From contig NZ_JANJUE010000127.1 in NCBI RefSeq assembly GCF_024710765.1, positions 1 to 32,078 of the forward strand: a DNA stretch of 32,078 bases, written 5' to 3'. Under the pieces are notes generated by a model that did no database searches, was not told the DNA's origin, and was given only the letters and a program-made list of their open reading frames with translations. Source of the DNA: Pseudoxanthomonas sp. (GTDB lineage: Bacteria; Pseudomonadota; Gammaproteobacteria; Xanthomonadales; Xanthomonadaceae). A program made the translations under genes and the position numbers. How positions within the stretch are numbered: position 1 is the first letter of the stretch; each line of letters starts with the position of its first letter. Of the stretch, positions 8,479-16,316 are shown piece by piece.

Positions 8479-8931
8479 CTAGCTCAGCTCCTTGACCATC
8501 AAGGTGGATGAGGCTGGGCACAGGGTTGAGAACTGGGATGTCGTCTGGATGGAGGCAGGTGCGTTGGTCCTGTCCACCCTTCCATAGCCACGGCCAGCGA
8601 AGAAACCCGAGGCATCGGTCGTCAAAAGGTAGATCTCCTGGAAACCCTCGGCTTTCGCTTGCTCCTCGGCACGGCTGACCAATGCCTTTCCGAGGCCACC
8701 GCCACGGTATGGCCCGGCGACCGCCAAGGAGCGCAGGAGCAACAGGTCCTGGCAGCGCTGCAGCGCAACGCACCCTTGCAGCGCGCCCCGATCGCCCGCG
8801 CCCAGGAAGGCGACATCCAGTCCCGACTCAAGATCACGGGTGGGGAGCCCGCTCTCGCGCAGCAACCTGATGATCGAGTCGTCAAGACCCATGGGGTGGA
8901 TGATGGGCATTTCAGTTGACCTCTGAGACAT
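8479..8931 (-). CDS. arsN2: ArsN2-type GNAT N-acetyltransferase
   Basis: The 150-aa protein is a GNAT fold. 'LLLLRSLAVAGPYRGGGLG' contains the acetyl-CoA-binding loop R-G-x-G-L-G, followed by 'YLLTTDASGFFAGRGYGRV' and a C-terminal 'FSTLCPASSTLMVKEL'. This pattern is typical of ArsN2 acetyltransferases found at the ends of ars operons. ArsN-type enzymes are known to acetylate amine-containing arsenic compounds such as arsinothricin; whether this copy does so is inference. The ATG at 8931 has GGAG 6 nt upstream and overlaps the end of the ACR3 gene, so translation is probably coupled. An internal ATG at 8910 is the alternative start. Confidence 0.85.
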   Translation of the reverse strand: MSQRSTEMPIIHPMGLDDSIIRLLRESGLPTRDLESGLDVAFLGAGDRGALQGCVALQRCQDLLLLRSLAVAGPYRGGGLGKALVSRAEEQAKAEGFQEIYLLTTDASGFFAGRGYGRVDRTNAPASIQTTSQFSTLCPASSTLMVKELS

Positions 8932-9979
8932 GGCTTGCTCCTGTGCAGTACCACGCCCGTGAGCGGTTCACGATGGCAACCACGGAGAGCATGACGGGAA
9001 CCTCAATCAGCACGCCGACAACCGTGGCCAATGCCGCGCCCGAGTGTATGCCGAACAGGCCGACCGCAGTGGCCACCGCCAGCTCAAAGAAGTTGCTGGC
9101 GCCAATCAGGGCCGAAGGACCGGCGACGCTGTGGGCCACGCCCAAGCGACGATTCAGCAGATACGCCAGCCCGGAATTGAAGTAGACCTGGATGAGGATG
9201 GGAACCGCCAGGATGGCAATCACCATCGGTTGCGCGAGGATCTGCTTGCCCTGGAATCCGAAGAGCAGGACCAGCGTCAGGAGCAAGGCGCCCAGCGAAT
9301 AGGGCCCCAGCTTGCGCAACATGTGTTCCAGGCCCTGCTCTCCTCCCCGCCGCATCAGCCAGCGACGCATCACCACGGCGATCGCCACGGGGACGATGAT
9401 GTAGAGACCCACCGAAATCATCAGCGTATTCCAGGGGACGGTGATGGCGGAAAGACCCAGCAACAACGCCACCAACGGGGCGAATGCCACGACCATGATG
9501 GCGTCATTCAGCGCCACCTGGCCCAGCGTGAAATTCGCATCGCCGCGGCACAGGTTGCTCCAGACAAAGACCATCGCCGTACAGGGCGCCGCCGCAAGCA
9601 GGATCAGGCCGGCCATGTACGAATCAATCTGCCCGGCGGGCAGCGAGTCCGCGAACACGTGACGCAGGAAGAACCAGCCCAGCAACGCCATCGAGAAGGG
9701 CTTGACGGCCCAGTTGATGAACAACGTGACGCCGATGCCGCGCCAATGGCGTCCAACCGTTTTCATCGCGCCGAAATCCACTTTCAGCAGCATCGGGATG
9801 ATCATCATCCAGACGAGCGCGGCAACCGGCAGGTTGACCTGGGCGACTTCCATCGCACCCAGCCGCGCGAAGGTCGCGGGAAAGAAGTGCCCCAGCCCGG
9901 TGCCGACCACGATGCACAGCGCCACCCAGGCCGTCAGGTAACGCTCGAAGAAGCCGATTCGCGGGGCCGCTTCAGTCAT
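8912..9979 (-). CDS. arsB: ACR3 family arsenite efflux permease
   Basis: The gene encodes a 355-aa integral membrane protein with about ten hydrophobic helices, the usual size for ACR3 carriers that expel As(III) using the proton gradient. The helix with 'AAAPCTAMVFVWS' (Cys at about 133) matches the conserved, functionally essential cysteine of ACR3 proteins. A late helix contains 'ALIGASNFFELAVATAVGLFG', another family hallmark. The start ATG at 9979 overlaps the arsC stop by 8 bases, so the two are translationally coupled. A longer 5' frame overlapping arsC is spurious. The gene is called arsB or acr3 in different genomes. Confidence 0.95.
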   Translation of the reverse strand: MTEAAPRIGFFERYLTAWVALCIVVGTGLGHFFPATFARLGAMEVAQVNLPVAALVWMMIIPMLLKVDFGAMKTVGRHWRGIGVTLFINWAVKPFSMALLGWFFLRHVFADSLPAGQIDSYMAGLILLAAAPCTAMVFVWSNLCRGDANFTLGQVALNDAIMVVAFAPLVALLLGLSAITVPWNTLMISVGLYIIVPVAIAVVMRRWLMRRGGEQGLEHMLRKLGPYSLGALLLTLVLLFGFQGKQILAQPMVIAILAVPILIQVYFNSGLAYLLNRRLGVAHSVAGPSALIGASNFFELAVATAVGLFGIHSGAALATVVGVLIEVPVMLSVVAIVNRSRAWYCTGASHVSEVN

Positions 9980-10490
9980 GCGGGACCGCCTCGTCTTCGG
10001 GTTCCACGAAGCCGATTTTGTCCAGCGCGTGCTTGAGTGCCGCTCGGTCGTTCCAGGCCTCGGCCGGCAACGCCAGGAACGCCAGCAGCCTGGCCTTGAT
10101 GATGCGATGCGCTTGCCGGAAGGCTTCGCGCTTTTCCTCCTCACTGCCCTGCACCGCCGCCGGATCGGGCAGTCCCCAGTGAACGCGCAGGAAATCGCCG
10201 AACACGACCGGGCAGGTTTCCGCGGCGGCCGAGTCGCAGACCGTGACGACCAGGTCCATGGGCGTCGCCCCTTCCGCGGCGAATTCGTCCCAGGACTTGC
10301 TCCGCAGTCCGGCGGTGGAAATACCCTCGGTCGTCAACTGGGACAGCGCATGCGGATTCACCTTGCCCGCGGGTTGGCTGCCGGCGCTGAACACTTCAAA
10401 CCGGTTGCCGGCCCAAGCCCGCAATGTGGCCTCGGCCAGTACGCTGCGCGCCGAATTGCCGGTGCAAAGAAAGAGAACACGACGTTTCAT
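9972..10490 (-). CDS. arsC: arsenate reductase, LMW-phosphatase type
   Basis: This 172-aa protein belongs to the low-molecular-weight tyrosine phosphatase-like ArsC family, which reduces As(V) to As(III) with thioredoxin. The phosphate-binding loop 'CTGNSARS' (Cys 9, Arg 15) is at the N-terminus. The redox pair appears as 'TVCDSAAAETCPV' (Cys at about 85 and 93), where the family shuttles a disulfide to the surface. The C-terminal extension after about residue 130 is longer than in the shortest members. I chose the ATG at 10490 because it gives the correct N-terminus. The gene lies 13 nt after arsR and overlaps acr3. Confidence 0.95.
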   Translation of the reverse strand: MKRRVLFLCTGNSARSVLAEATLRAWAGNRFEVFSAGSQPAGKVNPHALSQLTTEGISTAGLRSKSWDEFAAEGATPMDLVVTVCDSAAAETCPVVFGDFLRVHWGLPDPAAVQGSEEEKREAFRQAHRIIKARLLAFLALPAEAWNDRAALKHALDKIGFVEPEDEAVPHD

Positions 10491-10503
10491 GGAGCCTCTG
10501 GTG

Positions 10504-10830
10504 TCAGCAATCGCAGTCGGGAGCAGGTGCGCACGCATCGTCATTCGAACCGGCGCAGCAGTTGTGGGTGAGATAGGCCACCAGTCCGTTCATGGCTTCG
10601 AAGTTGGCCCGGTAGCAGACATTCCGGCCCCGGTTCTCGCTTTCCGCCAGGCCCGCCAGGACCAGTTCCTTCAGGTGGAAAGACAGCGTGGCGTTTGGAA
10701 TCGCCAGCGCTTCCGCGATCTCCCCGGCCATGCGCCCGGCCGGCCCCGCTTCCACGAGCAGGCGGTAGGCGGCCAGGCGGGAGGCGTGGCCCAGCGCGGT
10801 CAGGGCGACTATTGCGTCTTTCGTTTCCAT
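10504..10830 (-). CDS. arsR: ArsR family arsenic-responsive repressor
   Basis: The 108-aa winged-helix repressor has a recognition-helix region 'IPNATLSFHLKEL' typical of ArsR/SmtB proteins. The classical metal-binding motif of the E. coli/R773 type (ELCxC before the recognition helix) is absent. Instead there is a cysteine-rich tail with a CC pair at about residues 91-92, Cys at about 100, and two more at the very end. This arrangement resembles ArsR of Acidithiobacillus ferrooxidans, where C-terminal cysteines bind As(III). The ATG at 10830 has no convincing ribosome site, which may reflect leaderless translation. It is the first gene of arsR-arsC-acr3-arsN2. Confidence 0.93.
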   Translation of the reverse strand: METKDAIVALTALGHASRLAAYRLLVEAGPAGRMAGEIAEALAIPNATLSFHLKELVLAGLAESENRGRNVCYRANFEAMNGLVAYLTHNCCAGSNDDACAPAPDCDC

Positions 10831-10868
10831 GTTTCTAGAATAATCGAACAATTGTGACAAAACAAACC
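10831..10868. promoter_or_regulatory. divergent arsR/arsH promoter and likely ArsR operator
   Basis: The 38-base spacer is AT-rich relative to its surroundings. It contains the perfect palindrome TTCTAGAA (10833-10840) and CAATTG (10849-10854), a setting expected for an ArsR operator. On the minus strand, TTGTTT (10865-10860) and TATTCT (10842-10837) are 17 nt apart and would start transcription at or next to the arsR ATG. On the plus strand, TAGAAT (10836-10841) is a possible -10 for arsH. One bound repressor dimer could shut both directions. The promoter matches are partial. Confidence 0.6.
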
Positions 10869-11570
10869 ATGACTTCCGAAATTCCCCACGTGGCTTCCCA
10901 CCTCCTGCCCCTGCCCCATCCCGCGTCCCTCGGGGCGGCCGACAGCCATCCGCCCCGCATCCTGCTGCTCTACGGCTCCCTGCGGCCGCAATCCTTCAGC
11001 CGGAAACTGGCCCTGGAGGCCGAGCGGATCCTGCGCCACCTGGGCGCGGAGACCCGCGTTTTCGACCCCCACGATCTACCCCTGCTCGACAGCGTATCCA
11101 AGGACCACCCCAAGGTGAGGGAACTGCGCGAGCTGTCTCGATGGTCGGAAGGACAGGTCTGGGTCTCGCCCGAGCGCCACGGCACGATCACCGGCGTGTT
11201 CAAGAACCAGATTGACTGGTTGCCCCTGGAGGACGGCAGTGTGCGCCCCACGCAGGGCCGGACCCTGGCGGTCATGCAGGTCTGCGGAGGCTCGCAGTCC
11301 TTCAACGTCGTCAACACGCTGAGGGTGCTGGGACGCTGGATGCGCATGGTGACCATCCCCAACCAATCCTCGGTGGCCAAGGCATGGCAGGAGTTCGATG
11401 ACGACGGCCGGATGAAGCCGTCGCCGTTCTACGACCGCGTCGTGGACGTCATGGAAGAACTGATGAAGTTCACCCTGCTGGTCAGGGACCGCAGCGACTA
11501 TCTGGTCGACCGCTACAGCGAACGCAAGGGCGCCATGCCCGCGGTGCGGGAAATCAATCGGAACCTGTAG
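10869..11570 (+). CDS. arsH: ArsH NADPH-dependent flavoprotein
   Basis: The protein is 233 aa from the ATG at 10869; a GTG at 10854 would add five residues. It shows the ArsH pattern throughout: '[15 protein letters not shown]' (FMN phosphate loop), '[17 protein letters not shown]', '[19 protein letters not shown]', '[13 protein letters not shown]' and '[11 protein letters not shown]'. ArsH enzymes use FMN and NADPH, and some oxidise trivalent methyl-arsenicals to less toxic pentavalent forms; the physiological role varies among bacteria. The gene is divergent from arsR and shares its control region. No strong ribosome site precedes either start. Confidence 0.95.
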   Translation: MTSEIPHVASHLLPLPHPASLGAADSHPPRILLLYGSLRPQSFSRKLALEAERILRHLGAETRVFDPHDLPLLDSVSKDHPKVRELRELSRWSEGQVWVSPERHGTITGVFKNQIDWLPLEDGSVRPTQGRTLAVMQVCGGSQSFNVVNTLRVLGRWMRMVTIPNQSSVAKAWQEFDDDGRMKPSPFYDRVVDVMEELMKFTLLVRDRSDYLVDRYSERKGAMPAVREINRNL

Positions 11571-11744
11571 CCTTGCCGTTGCCCGTTGCGAAGACAACGA
11601 CGTTCCCGGGGTTTGATGGAGGGCCCCGTGGATCACCCATCGGGCACCGCCACCCTGTTCTGCGGATGCGCGGCGTTGGCCTCAGGGCCGCGCTGCCATG
11701 CGCGGCGTCATTCGCCCCGTGGCCGGGCACGCACTGGCACTACT

Positions 11745-12545
11745 TCACCGACGGGCGGACCGCGCGCGTTTTCCGCCGCGTTGCGAAGTCACGCGGCTTT
11801 GCGCGAACTCCGGGAAGGTGTCCGCCAGAGAATCCTCGTCCGGCAGGATGTAGAACACTCCGCCCCGCTCGAACGTCGGACGGATGATCTGCTCGTAAAA
11901 CTCGGGCGAGACGTTGATGCAGCCGTGGGTGACGCGGTTGTCGTCCGGCGTCGCCGAGGCAAGGCGCTCTACGCGTTTTTCGGCCGGGACGCCCGTCGCG
12001 GTCGGATGGATGGAGACCGCGGACTCATAGTCCACCCACAGCACGCGCCCGGCGTCGATGGACGGACCGTAACCACCCACGAAGCGACCCGCCGGGGTCG
12101 TGCGATCCCGGCCCGGAATCTCGCGCAGCGCCAGGCCGGCGACGCCGGGGGCCGTATGATCGCCGACCGCCGAGCCGAACAGCCCCGGCGCGGCGCCGCG
12201 CAGCCGGCCATCGCCGCCAAACACCAGGATTTGTGCGGAGGCCTTGTCGATGACCGCGAACGGATAGCCCTGGCTGTCCTTGGACGCCACCACCCAGCCC
12301 GCAAGCTCAATGACCGTGCTGGAGACATCCTGTCCTTCCGGCAGCAGATCGACGGCGGCAACCGGTTGTTCGGCGGCACGCTCGGCCGCGCGCTCGGCGC
12401 TGCTTGCGTCGAAGCTCGGGAACGCCAGCGCCAGCGCTAGCACCAACGGACCATAAGCGGCCCGGATTACGGGGTGAGTGCAGGTACGGATGGGACTATT
12501 CCTTGAAACGAGAACAAGTGACGACGAAAGGCCGGTGGCCCGCAA
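11745..12545 (-). CDS. L,D-transpeptidase (YkuD-like) family protein
   Basis: The core of this protein of up to 266 aa contains 'SIHPTATG' and, about 20 residues later, 'NRVTHGCINV'. These match the two active-site segments of L,D-transpeptidases, with the catalytic Cys in HGC. Such enzymes make or edit peptidoglycan cross-links, or attach lipoproteins, using the meso-DAP residue. The usual Arg after HGC(I/V) is replaced by Asn, so it is a divergent member. A hydrophobic segment before 'FPSFDASSAE' looks like an export signal. It starts about 30 residues into the longest frame (TTG at 12545), so the true start is uncertain and could be a TTG or GTG near 12450. The flanking gap 11571-11744 shows no gene. 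Confidence 0.75.
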   Translation of the reverse strand: MRATGLSSSLVLVSRNSPIRTCTHPVIRAAYGPLVLALALAFPSFDASSAERAAERAAEQPVAAVDLLPEGQDVSSTVIELAGWVVASKDSQGYPFAVIDKASAQILVFGGDGRLRGAAPGLFGSAVGDHTAPGVAGLALREIPGRDRTTPAGRFVGGYGPSIDAGRVLWVDYESAVSIHPTATGVPAEKRVERLASATPDDNRVTHGCINVSPEFYEQIIRPTFERGGVFYILPDEDSLADTFPEFAQSRVTSQRGGKRARSARR

Positions 12546-12596
12546 AGGCCACCGGTGCCGATTCAGGCGGTTCGTCGCGGGTGATGCAGGAAACGA

Positions 12597-12866
12597 TTAA
12601 CCGCGCGGCGAGCGGCGCGGGGCAGTTTCGAGCTGCTGCACGCGCTGTTCCATTTGATCCAGGCGCTGGTTGGCCTGCTGCGCGGACTGGTTGGCCGATT
12701 CCGCACTCTGGGCAGCACTCTGCACCTTCGTGTCGAGCTGATCGAGGCGCGAGTTGATGCCCGCGAACTCGTCGTCATAGGTGGCGCAGCCGGCAAGGCC
12801 CGCGGTGGCGACGAGCGCCACGCCGAGCGTACGCACCATCGCGAATTTTTGCTTGGTCAGGAACAT
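12597..12866 (-). CDS. Lpp-like outer membrane lipoprotein
   Basis: The 89-aa protein has a lipoprotein signal with lipobox LAGC (Cys at about 27). A continuous heptad-repeat helix follows (about residues 35-80), rich in Ala, Gln, Asn and Leu ('INSRLDQLDTKVQ' and 'ANQRLDQMEQRVQQLE'). This is the layout of Lpp/OprI-type lipoproteins, which form trimeric coiled coils between the outer membrane and peptidoglycan. The C-terminus is 'PRRSPRG', without the terminal Lys that E. coli Lpp uses for covalent attachment. A clear AAGGAGA ribosome site lies 6 nt before the ATG at 12866. The L,D-transpeptidase-like gene follows on the same strand. Confidence 0.85.
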   Translation of the reverse strand: MFLTKQKFAMVRTLGVALVATAGLAGCATYDDEFAGINSRLDQLDTKVQSAAQSAESANQSAQQANQRLDQMEQRVQQLETAPRRSPRG

Positions 12867-13096
12867 TCAATTTCTCCTTCGTCTGGGGAGTCGGAAATAT
12901 AACGGTGTTTTTGCCGGAGTCATCAGCAGCCGTTAGTTAACGTTTGTGTACGTGGATGTGGTGTGAAGATGTGTCCGCTTCCCGGTTAAAAGCGGGCATG
13001 GGGACAAGTCCCACGCACGCACGGCCGCCGTCACCGGTCGGCCACGCAGCGCCGCCTAGACTTTCGCCCCACTGCAAGGCGCATGGGACCGTCCAC

Positions 13097-13975
13097 ATGC
13101 ACACACAGGCCGTGCGGCACCACCGCATCCAGGCGGGAGGTCGTGACCTTTTTCTTCGCGAGGCCGGGCCGGCGAACGCACCGGTACTGCTTCTGCCGCA
13201 TGGCTATCCCTGCTCGTCCTTCCAGTTCCGGCGGCTGATGCCGGCGCTGGCCGATCGCTGGCGGACCGTGGCGTTCGACTGGCCGGGTTTCGGATACAGC
13301 GATACGCCGGATCCGGCCCAGTTCGCTTACGACTTCGACGCCTATGAAAATGTGCTGACGGCGGTCGCCGATACGCTTGGTCTTGAACGCTATGCGCTGT
13401 GGCTGCATGACTATGGCTCGCAGATCGGCCTGCGCCATGCGATGGCGCATCCCGATCGCATCGCGGCGCTGATCATCCAGAACGGGGATATCTACGAGGA
13501 CGTGCTGGGCCCGAAGTACAAGGCAATCCAGAAGTATTGGAAGCACAAGACGCCGCAGACGCATCGGCCACTGGAGGACGCGGTCAGCGAGGACGGCTTC
13601 CGGCACGAGTTCGTCGGTGAAGTGAACGATGAGGTGGCCGCGCGGGTGCCGCCGGATCTATGGAAGCTGCATTGGCCGCTGATGGATACTCCCGTGCGTC
13701 GCCAGGTCGCCGTCGGCCTGATGGAGAAACTGGAGGCCAACCTGGCCTGGTTCCCGCGCTACCAGGCCTACCTGCGCGAACACCAGCCCCCTACCCTGAT
13801 CGTTTGGGGACCGGAGGATGGCTACATGCCCGCCGCATCGGCGCGCGCCTATCTGCGCGATCTGCCGCGAGCCGAACTGCATCTCATCGAAGAGGCGGGC
13901 CACTGGCTGCTGGAAACGCATTTCGAGGAGGCGCTGCCGCTGATCCGCGATTTTCTTGCGCGGCACCTTGCCTGA
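13097..13975 (+). CDS. alpha/beta-fold hydrolase with Asp nucleophile
   Basis: The gene encodes a 292-aa hydrolase. It has the oxyanion segment 'LPHGYPCSSFQFR' (residues 33-45), then 'DWPGFGYSD', and a nucleophile elbow 'LHDYGSQIG' in which the nucleophile position is Asp (about 105) rather than Ser. Asp at this place occurs in haloalkane dehalogenases, epoxide hydrolases and related enzymes. The acid is probably in 'WGPEDGYMP' and the base is the His in 'EEAGHWLLE'. The substrate is unknown. I chose the ATG at 13097 over a far-upstream frame because of a GGGA element and the domain limits. It is convergent with the LysR gene at 14047-14937. Confidence 0.85.
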   Translation: MHTQAVRHHRIQAGGRDLFLREAGPANAPVLLLPHGYPCSSFQFRRLMPALADRWRTVAFDWPGFGYSDTPDPAQFAYDFDAYENVLTAVADTLGLERYALWLHDYGSQIGLRHAMAHPDRIAALIIQNGDIYEDVLGPKYKAIQKYWKHKTPQTHRPLEDAVSEDGFRHEFVGEVNDEVAARVPPDLWKLHWPLMDTPVRRQVAVGLMEKLEANLAWFPRYQAYLREHQPPTLIVWGPEDGYMPAASARAYLRDLPRAELHLIEEAGHWLLETHFEEALPLIRDFLARHLA

Positions 13976-14046
13976 CGGTCGCACCGATGGCGCGTCGTTG
14001 CTTTGCCGAGGGCGCATCGTCTTCGGCAGCCTTGCGCACACGACGG

Positions 14047-14937
14047 TTACATTCGCCGGTCAGGAAACGCCTCCACCAGATAGGACAGGAATGCGGACAC
14101 CTTGGGGGTGACCAGGCGGCGCGAAGCGTGCAGCGCCCACACTTCCACGGGCGCTTCGGCATTGTCGTTCCAGACCACCAGCCTGCCCGCTTCGATGGCG
14201 TCGCGGACGAGTGAGTGCGGCAGACAGGCCGCGCCCGCGCCGGCCAGCACCGCGTCGCGCACCATCCACAGGGAGGACAGCCTGAGCTTGAACTCCGGCG
14301 CCACCTGCCAGTTGCGGCCCTCGCGCTCCACCTGCCAGAGCGCAGGGCGTGCGGCGCCCAGCATCGTCACCGCCGTGATCGAGGGTGGGCCACCGTCCGC
14401 GACCGGTGGCGGTGGCGGCAGACCGGGAGCGGCCACCAGCAGCATCCGATCGTGGGCGAAGCACCGGCCCACCAGTTCGCAGTCGAGCGTGGGGTTGATG
14501 CGGATGGCGATGTCGTAGCCGTCATCCACCAGACCCACGTAGCGGTCCTCGCCCACCAGTTCCAGTTGCACCTGCGGGTGGCGCAGGAAAAATCCGGCGG
14601 CAAGCCTGCCGCCAAAGGTGGTGGCGAACAACACCGGCGCGCTCACGCGCAGCACGCCACGCGGAGCGGTGTTGCCGGACGCCAGTTCCTGGCCGACCTC
14701 GTCGATTTCCCGGACCAGCTTGCGGGTGCGCTCGAACAGGGTGCAGCCGTCCTCGGTCAGCCGGAATGTCTGGTGGCCGCGTTCCAGCAGGCGCAGCCCC
14801 AGGGACTGCTCCAGTGCCCGCACCCGTCGCGACAGCGTGGCCTTCGGGGTTCCGGTGTCACGGCTGGCGCGGCCGAAGCTGCCGGCTTCGACGACGTAAT
14901 GGAAGTCAACGAGCGCTGAGAGGTCCATGTGGATCAT
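14047..14937 (-). CDS. LysR-type transcriptional regulator
   Basis: This is a 296-aa regulator. The N-terminal helix-turn-helix includes 'VVEAGSFGRASRDTGTPKAT' and 'SRRVRALEQSLGLRLLER', as in LysR proteins of the CrgA/DmlR-like group. It is followed by the two-lobed effector-binding domain (about residues 90-290), ending 'TPKVSAFLSYLVEAFP'. The start is ATG at 14937 or the in-frame ATG at 14928; neither has a strong ribosome site. It is divergent from a RidA gene, the standard arrangement in which a LysR protein controls its divergent neighbour. The effector is unknown. The similar but collapsed LysR/RidA arrangement at 3756-4138 supports a functional link. Confidence 0.92.
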   Translation of the reverse strand: MIHMDLSALVDFHYVVEAGSFGRASRDTGTPKATLSRRVRALEQSLGLRLLERGHQTFRLTEDGCTLFERTRKLVREIDEVGQELASGNTAPRGVLRVSAPVLFATTFGGRLAAGFFLRHPQVQLELVGEDRYVGLVDDGYDIAIRINPTLDCELVGRCFAHDRMLLVAAPGLPPPPPVADGGPPSITAVTMLGAARPALWQVEREGRNWQVAPEFKLRLSSLWMVRDAVLAGAGAACLPHSLVRDAIEAGRLVVWNDNAEAPVEVWALHASRRLVTPKVSAFLSYLVEAFPDRRM

Positions 14938-15166
14938 TTTTGAGACAGGGTGTCCACATCATAGGTCTATCGAACCAGATTCGGGACGCACAAGCTGTGC
15001 CGTCCCCGCCACCGACGTCGAGTTCGCAAGTCACGGACCGTTCGTGCGACTCCGGCCGCCCCGAATCGATTCGCCCTCTCCCGTCGAGCGCCGGACCTTG
15101 CTTGATCCCGGGCTTGCCACCGTCGACGGCTGCGGCCCCCTCCCTCCACACCAGGAATCGCAACGC
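14938..15166. promoter_or_regulatory. divergent LysR/RidA control region
   Basis: This is the 229-base spacer between the LysR gene and the RidA gene. It contains the short dyad ATAGGTCTAT (14961-14970) close to the LysR start, a reasonable place for an auto-regulatory LysR site. No gene with family features was found in it. No -10/-35 pair stood out enough to name. Confidence 0.4.
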
Positions 15167-15613
15167 ATGAAAATCGAGAAGGAAGCAAAAGGAAGCGGCA
15201 TGCCGTGGGAAGCCGAGTACGGCTACGCCCAGGCGGTCAAGGTCGGCGACACGATCTATCTCTCCGGCCAGGTCAGCAACGACGCCGAAGGCAATATCGT
15301 CGGCGCCGCGCCGCTGGATGATCAGGACCGGATCCTCGACCACGGCAACATGGCCATCCAGATGAAGCAGACCTACGAGAACGCCCGGCATCTGCTCCAG
15401 CGGTACGGCGCCGACCTGGACAACGTCGTCGATGAAGTCCTGTACGTCACCGACATGGACGCGGCTTTCGAGGCCGCCGGCCCGGTGAGGAAGAAAGCCT
15501 ACGGCGCCGAGATGCCCGCCGTGGCCAGCACCCTGGTGGTCACCCCGCGCCTGGCGCTGCCTTCCCTGCTGGTCGAGATCAAGTTCATCGCGAAAGTCCC
15601 GCAGCAGGCATGA
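15167..15613 (+). CDS. RidA family protein
   Basis: The 148-aa protein is a Rid domain with an insertion. It contains 'VGDTIYLSGQVSNDAEGNIVG', 'YGADLDNVVDEVLYVTDMDAAFEAAGP' and the end 'LALPSLLVEIKFIAKVP'. The catalytic Arg of the RidA archetype (about five residues before the C-terminal Glu motif) is not in the usual context, so imine hydrolase activity is uncertain. The ATG at 15167 has AGGAA about 9 nt upstream. A cupin gene follows after 92 nt. Together with the divergent LysR this looks like a small catabolic or detoxifying operon. It is the third Rid-type locus in the window. Confidence 0.85.
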   Translation: MKIEKEAKGSGMPWEAEYGYAQAVKVGDTIYLSGQVSNDAEGNIVGAAPLDDQDRILDHGNMAIQMKQTYENARHLLQRYGADLDNVVDEVLYVTDMDAAFEAAGPVRKKAYGAEMPAVASTLVVTPRLALPSLLVEIKFIAKVPQQA

Positions 15614-15705
15614 GCCCATGGGCGATGGACCCGCAATGATCCTGCGGGTCCACCGGCCCGCTTGGCGAAAACAAGCCTCCCTCTACATCACCCCCAGGAA
15701 TCAAA

Positions 15706-16161
15706 ATGCCGGAGTCCTCCGCTTTTGTAGTGCGTGAACAAGACGTTGAAACTCTCGAAAGCCCCACCCGCAAGCTCTGGCTGATCGCCGACGCCAGCGA
15801 TTGCTGCGGAGCGCTCGGCGCCAATCGCCTGCGCCTGGAGACCGGCGCCGCCGGCGCGAAACTCCACTACCACGAAAAATCCAGCGAGGCGTTCTACGTG
15901 CTGGACGGCCGCCTGGACATGGTCATCGGCAATGAAAAACAGGTCGTGGAGAAAGGCGGCTTCGTGGTGATTCCGCCCCGCATGCCACATGCGTTCTCCG
16001 CGGCGCCCGAATCGATCGCGGACGTGCTGGTCATCCTGGTGCCCGGCGTCGATCGGTTCGGCTATTTCCGCAGTCTCCCCAGGTTGCTGCGCGGTGATAT
16101 GGATCCGGCGGAGCGGGAACAGATCGCCGCACGCTACGACGTCCATGTCGTGGGTGATTGA
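15706..16161 (+). CDS. cupin-domain protein
   Basis: This is a 151-aa single cupin. Motif 1 is 'HYHEKSSEAFYVLDGRL' (His at about 54 and 56, Glu at about 61). Motif 2 is 'GFVVIPPRMPHAFSA', with the third His. These residues would hold a metal such as Fe or Mn. Small cupins may be dioxygenases, isomerases or non-enzymatic ligand binders; which applies here cannot be said. The start ATG at 15706 has AGGA 7 nt upstream. It lies downstream of the RidA gene on the same strand and is probably part of the same LysR-controlled unit. The following 155 bases hold no gene. Confidence 0.85.
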   Translation: MPESSAFVVREQDVETLESPTRKLWLIADASDCCGALGANRLRLETGAAGAKLHYHEKSSEAFYVLDGRLDMVIGNEKQVVEKGGFVVIPPRMPHAFSAAPESIADVLVILVPGVDRFGYFRSLPRLLRGDMDPAEREQIAARYDVHVVGD

Positions 16162-16316
16162 GTACGGCGTGGCCACCTGACGGTTGAAACGCGGCGTCGG
16201 ACTGGCTTGCGGCTTGCCTGCCTTCCGGCGCCGATTCAGCGAAGTTCGTCGACAGGTCATTAAACCCTCGGGCTCGTCGCGGCATCCAATGCCAGTCTTC
16301 CCCACTTGCCGCGCTC

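Noticed and set aside
13097-13975. Naming the hydrolase a haloalkane dehalogenase
   Set aside because: The Asp nucleophile allows it, but the halide-binding residues cannot be placed with confidence, so only the fold is claimed.
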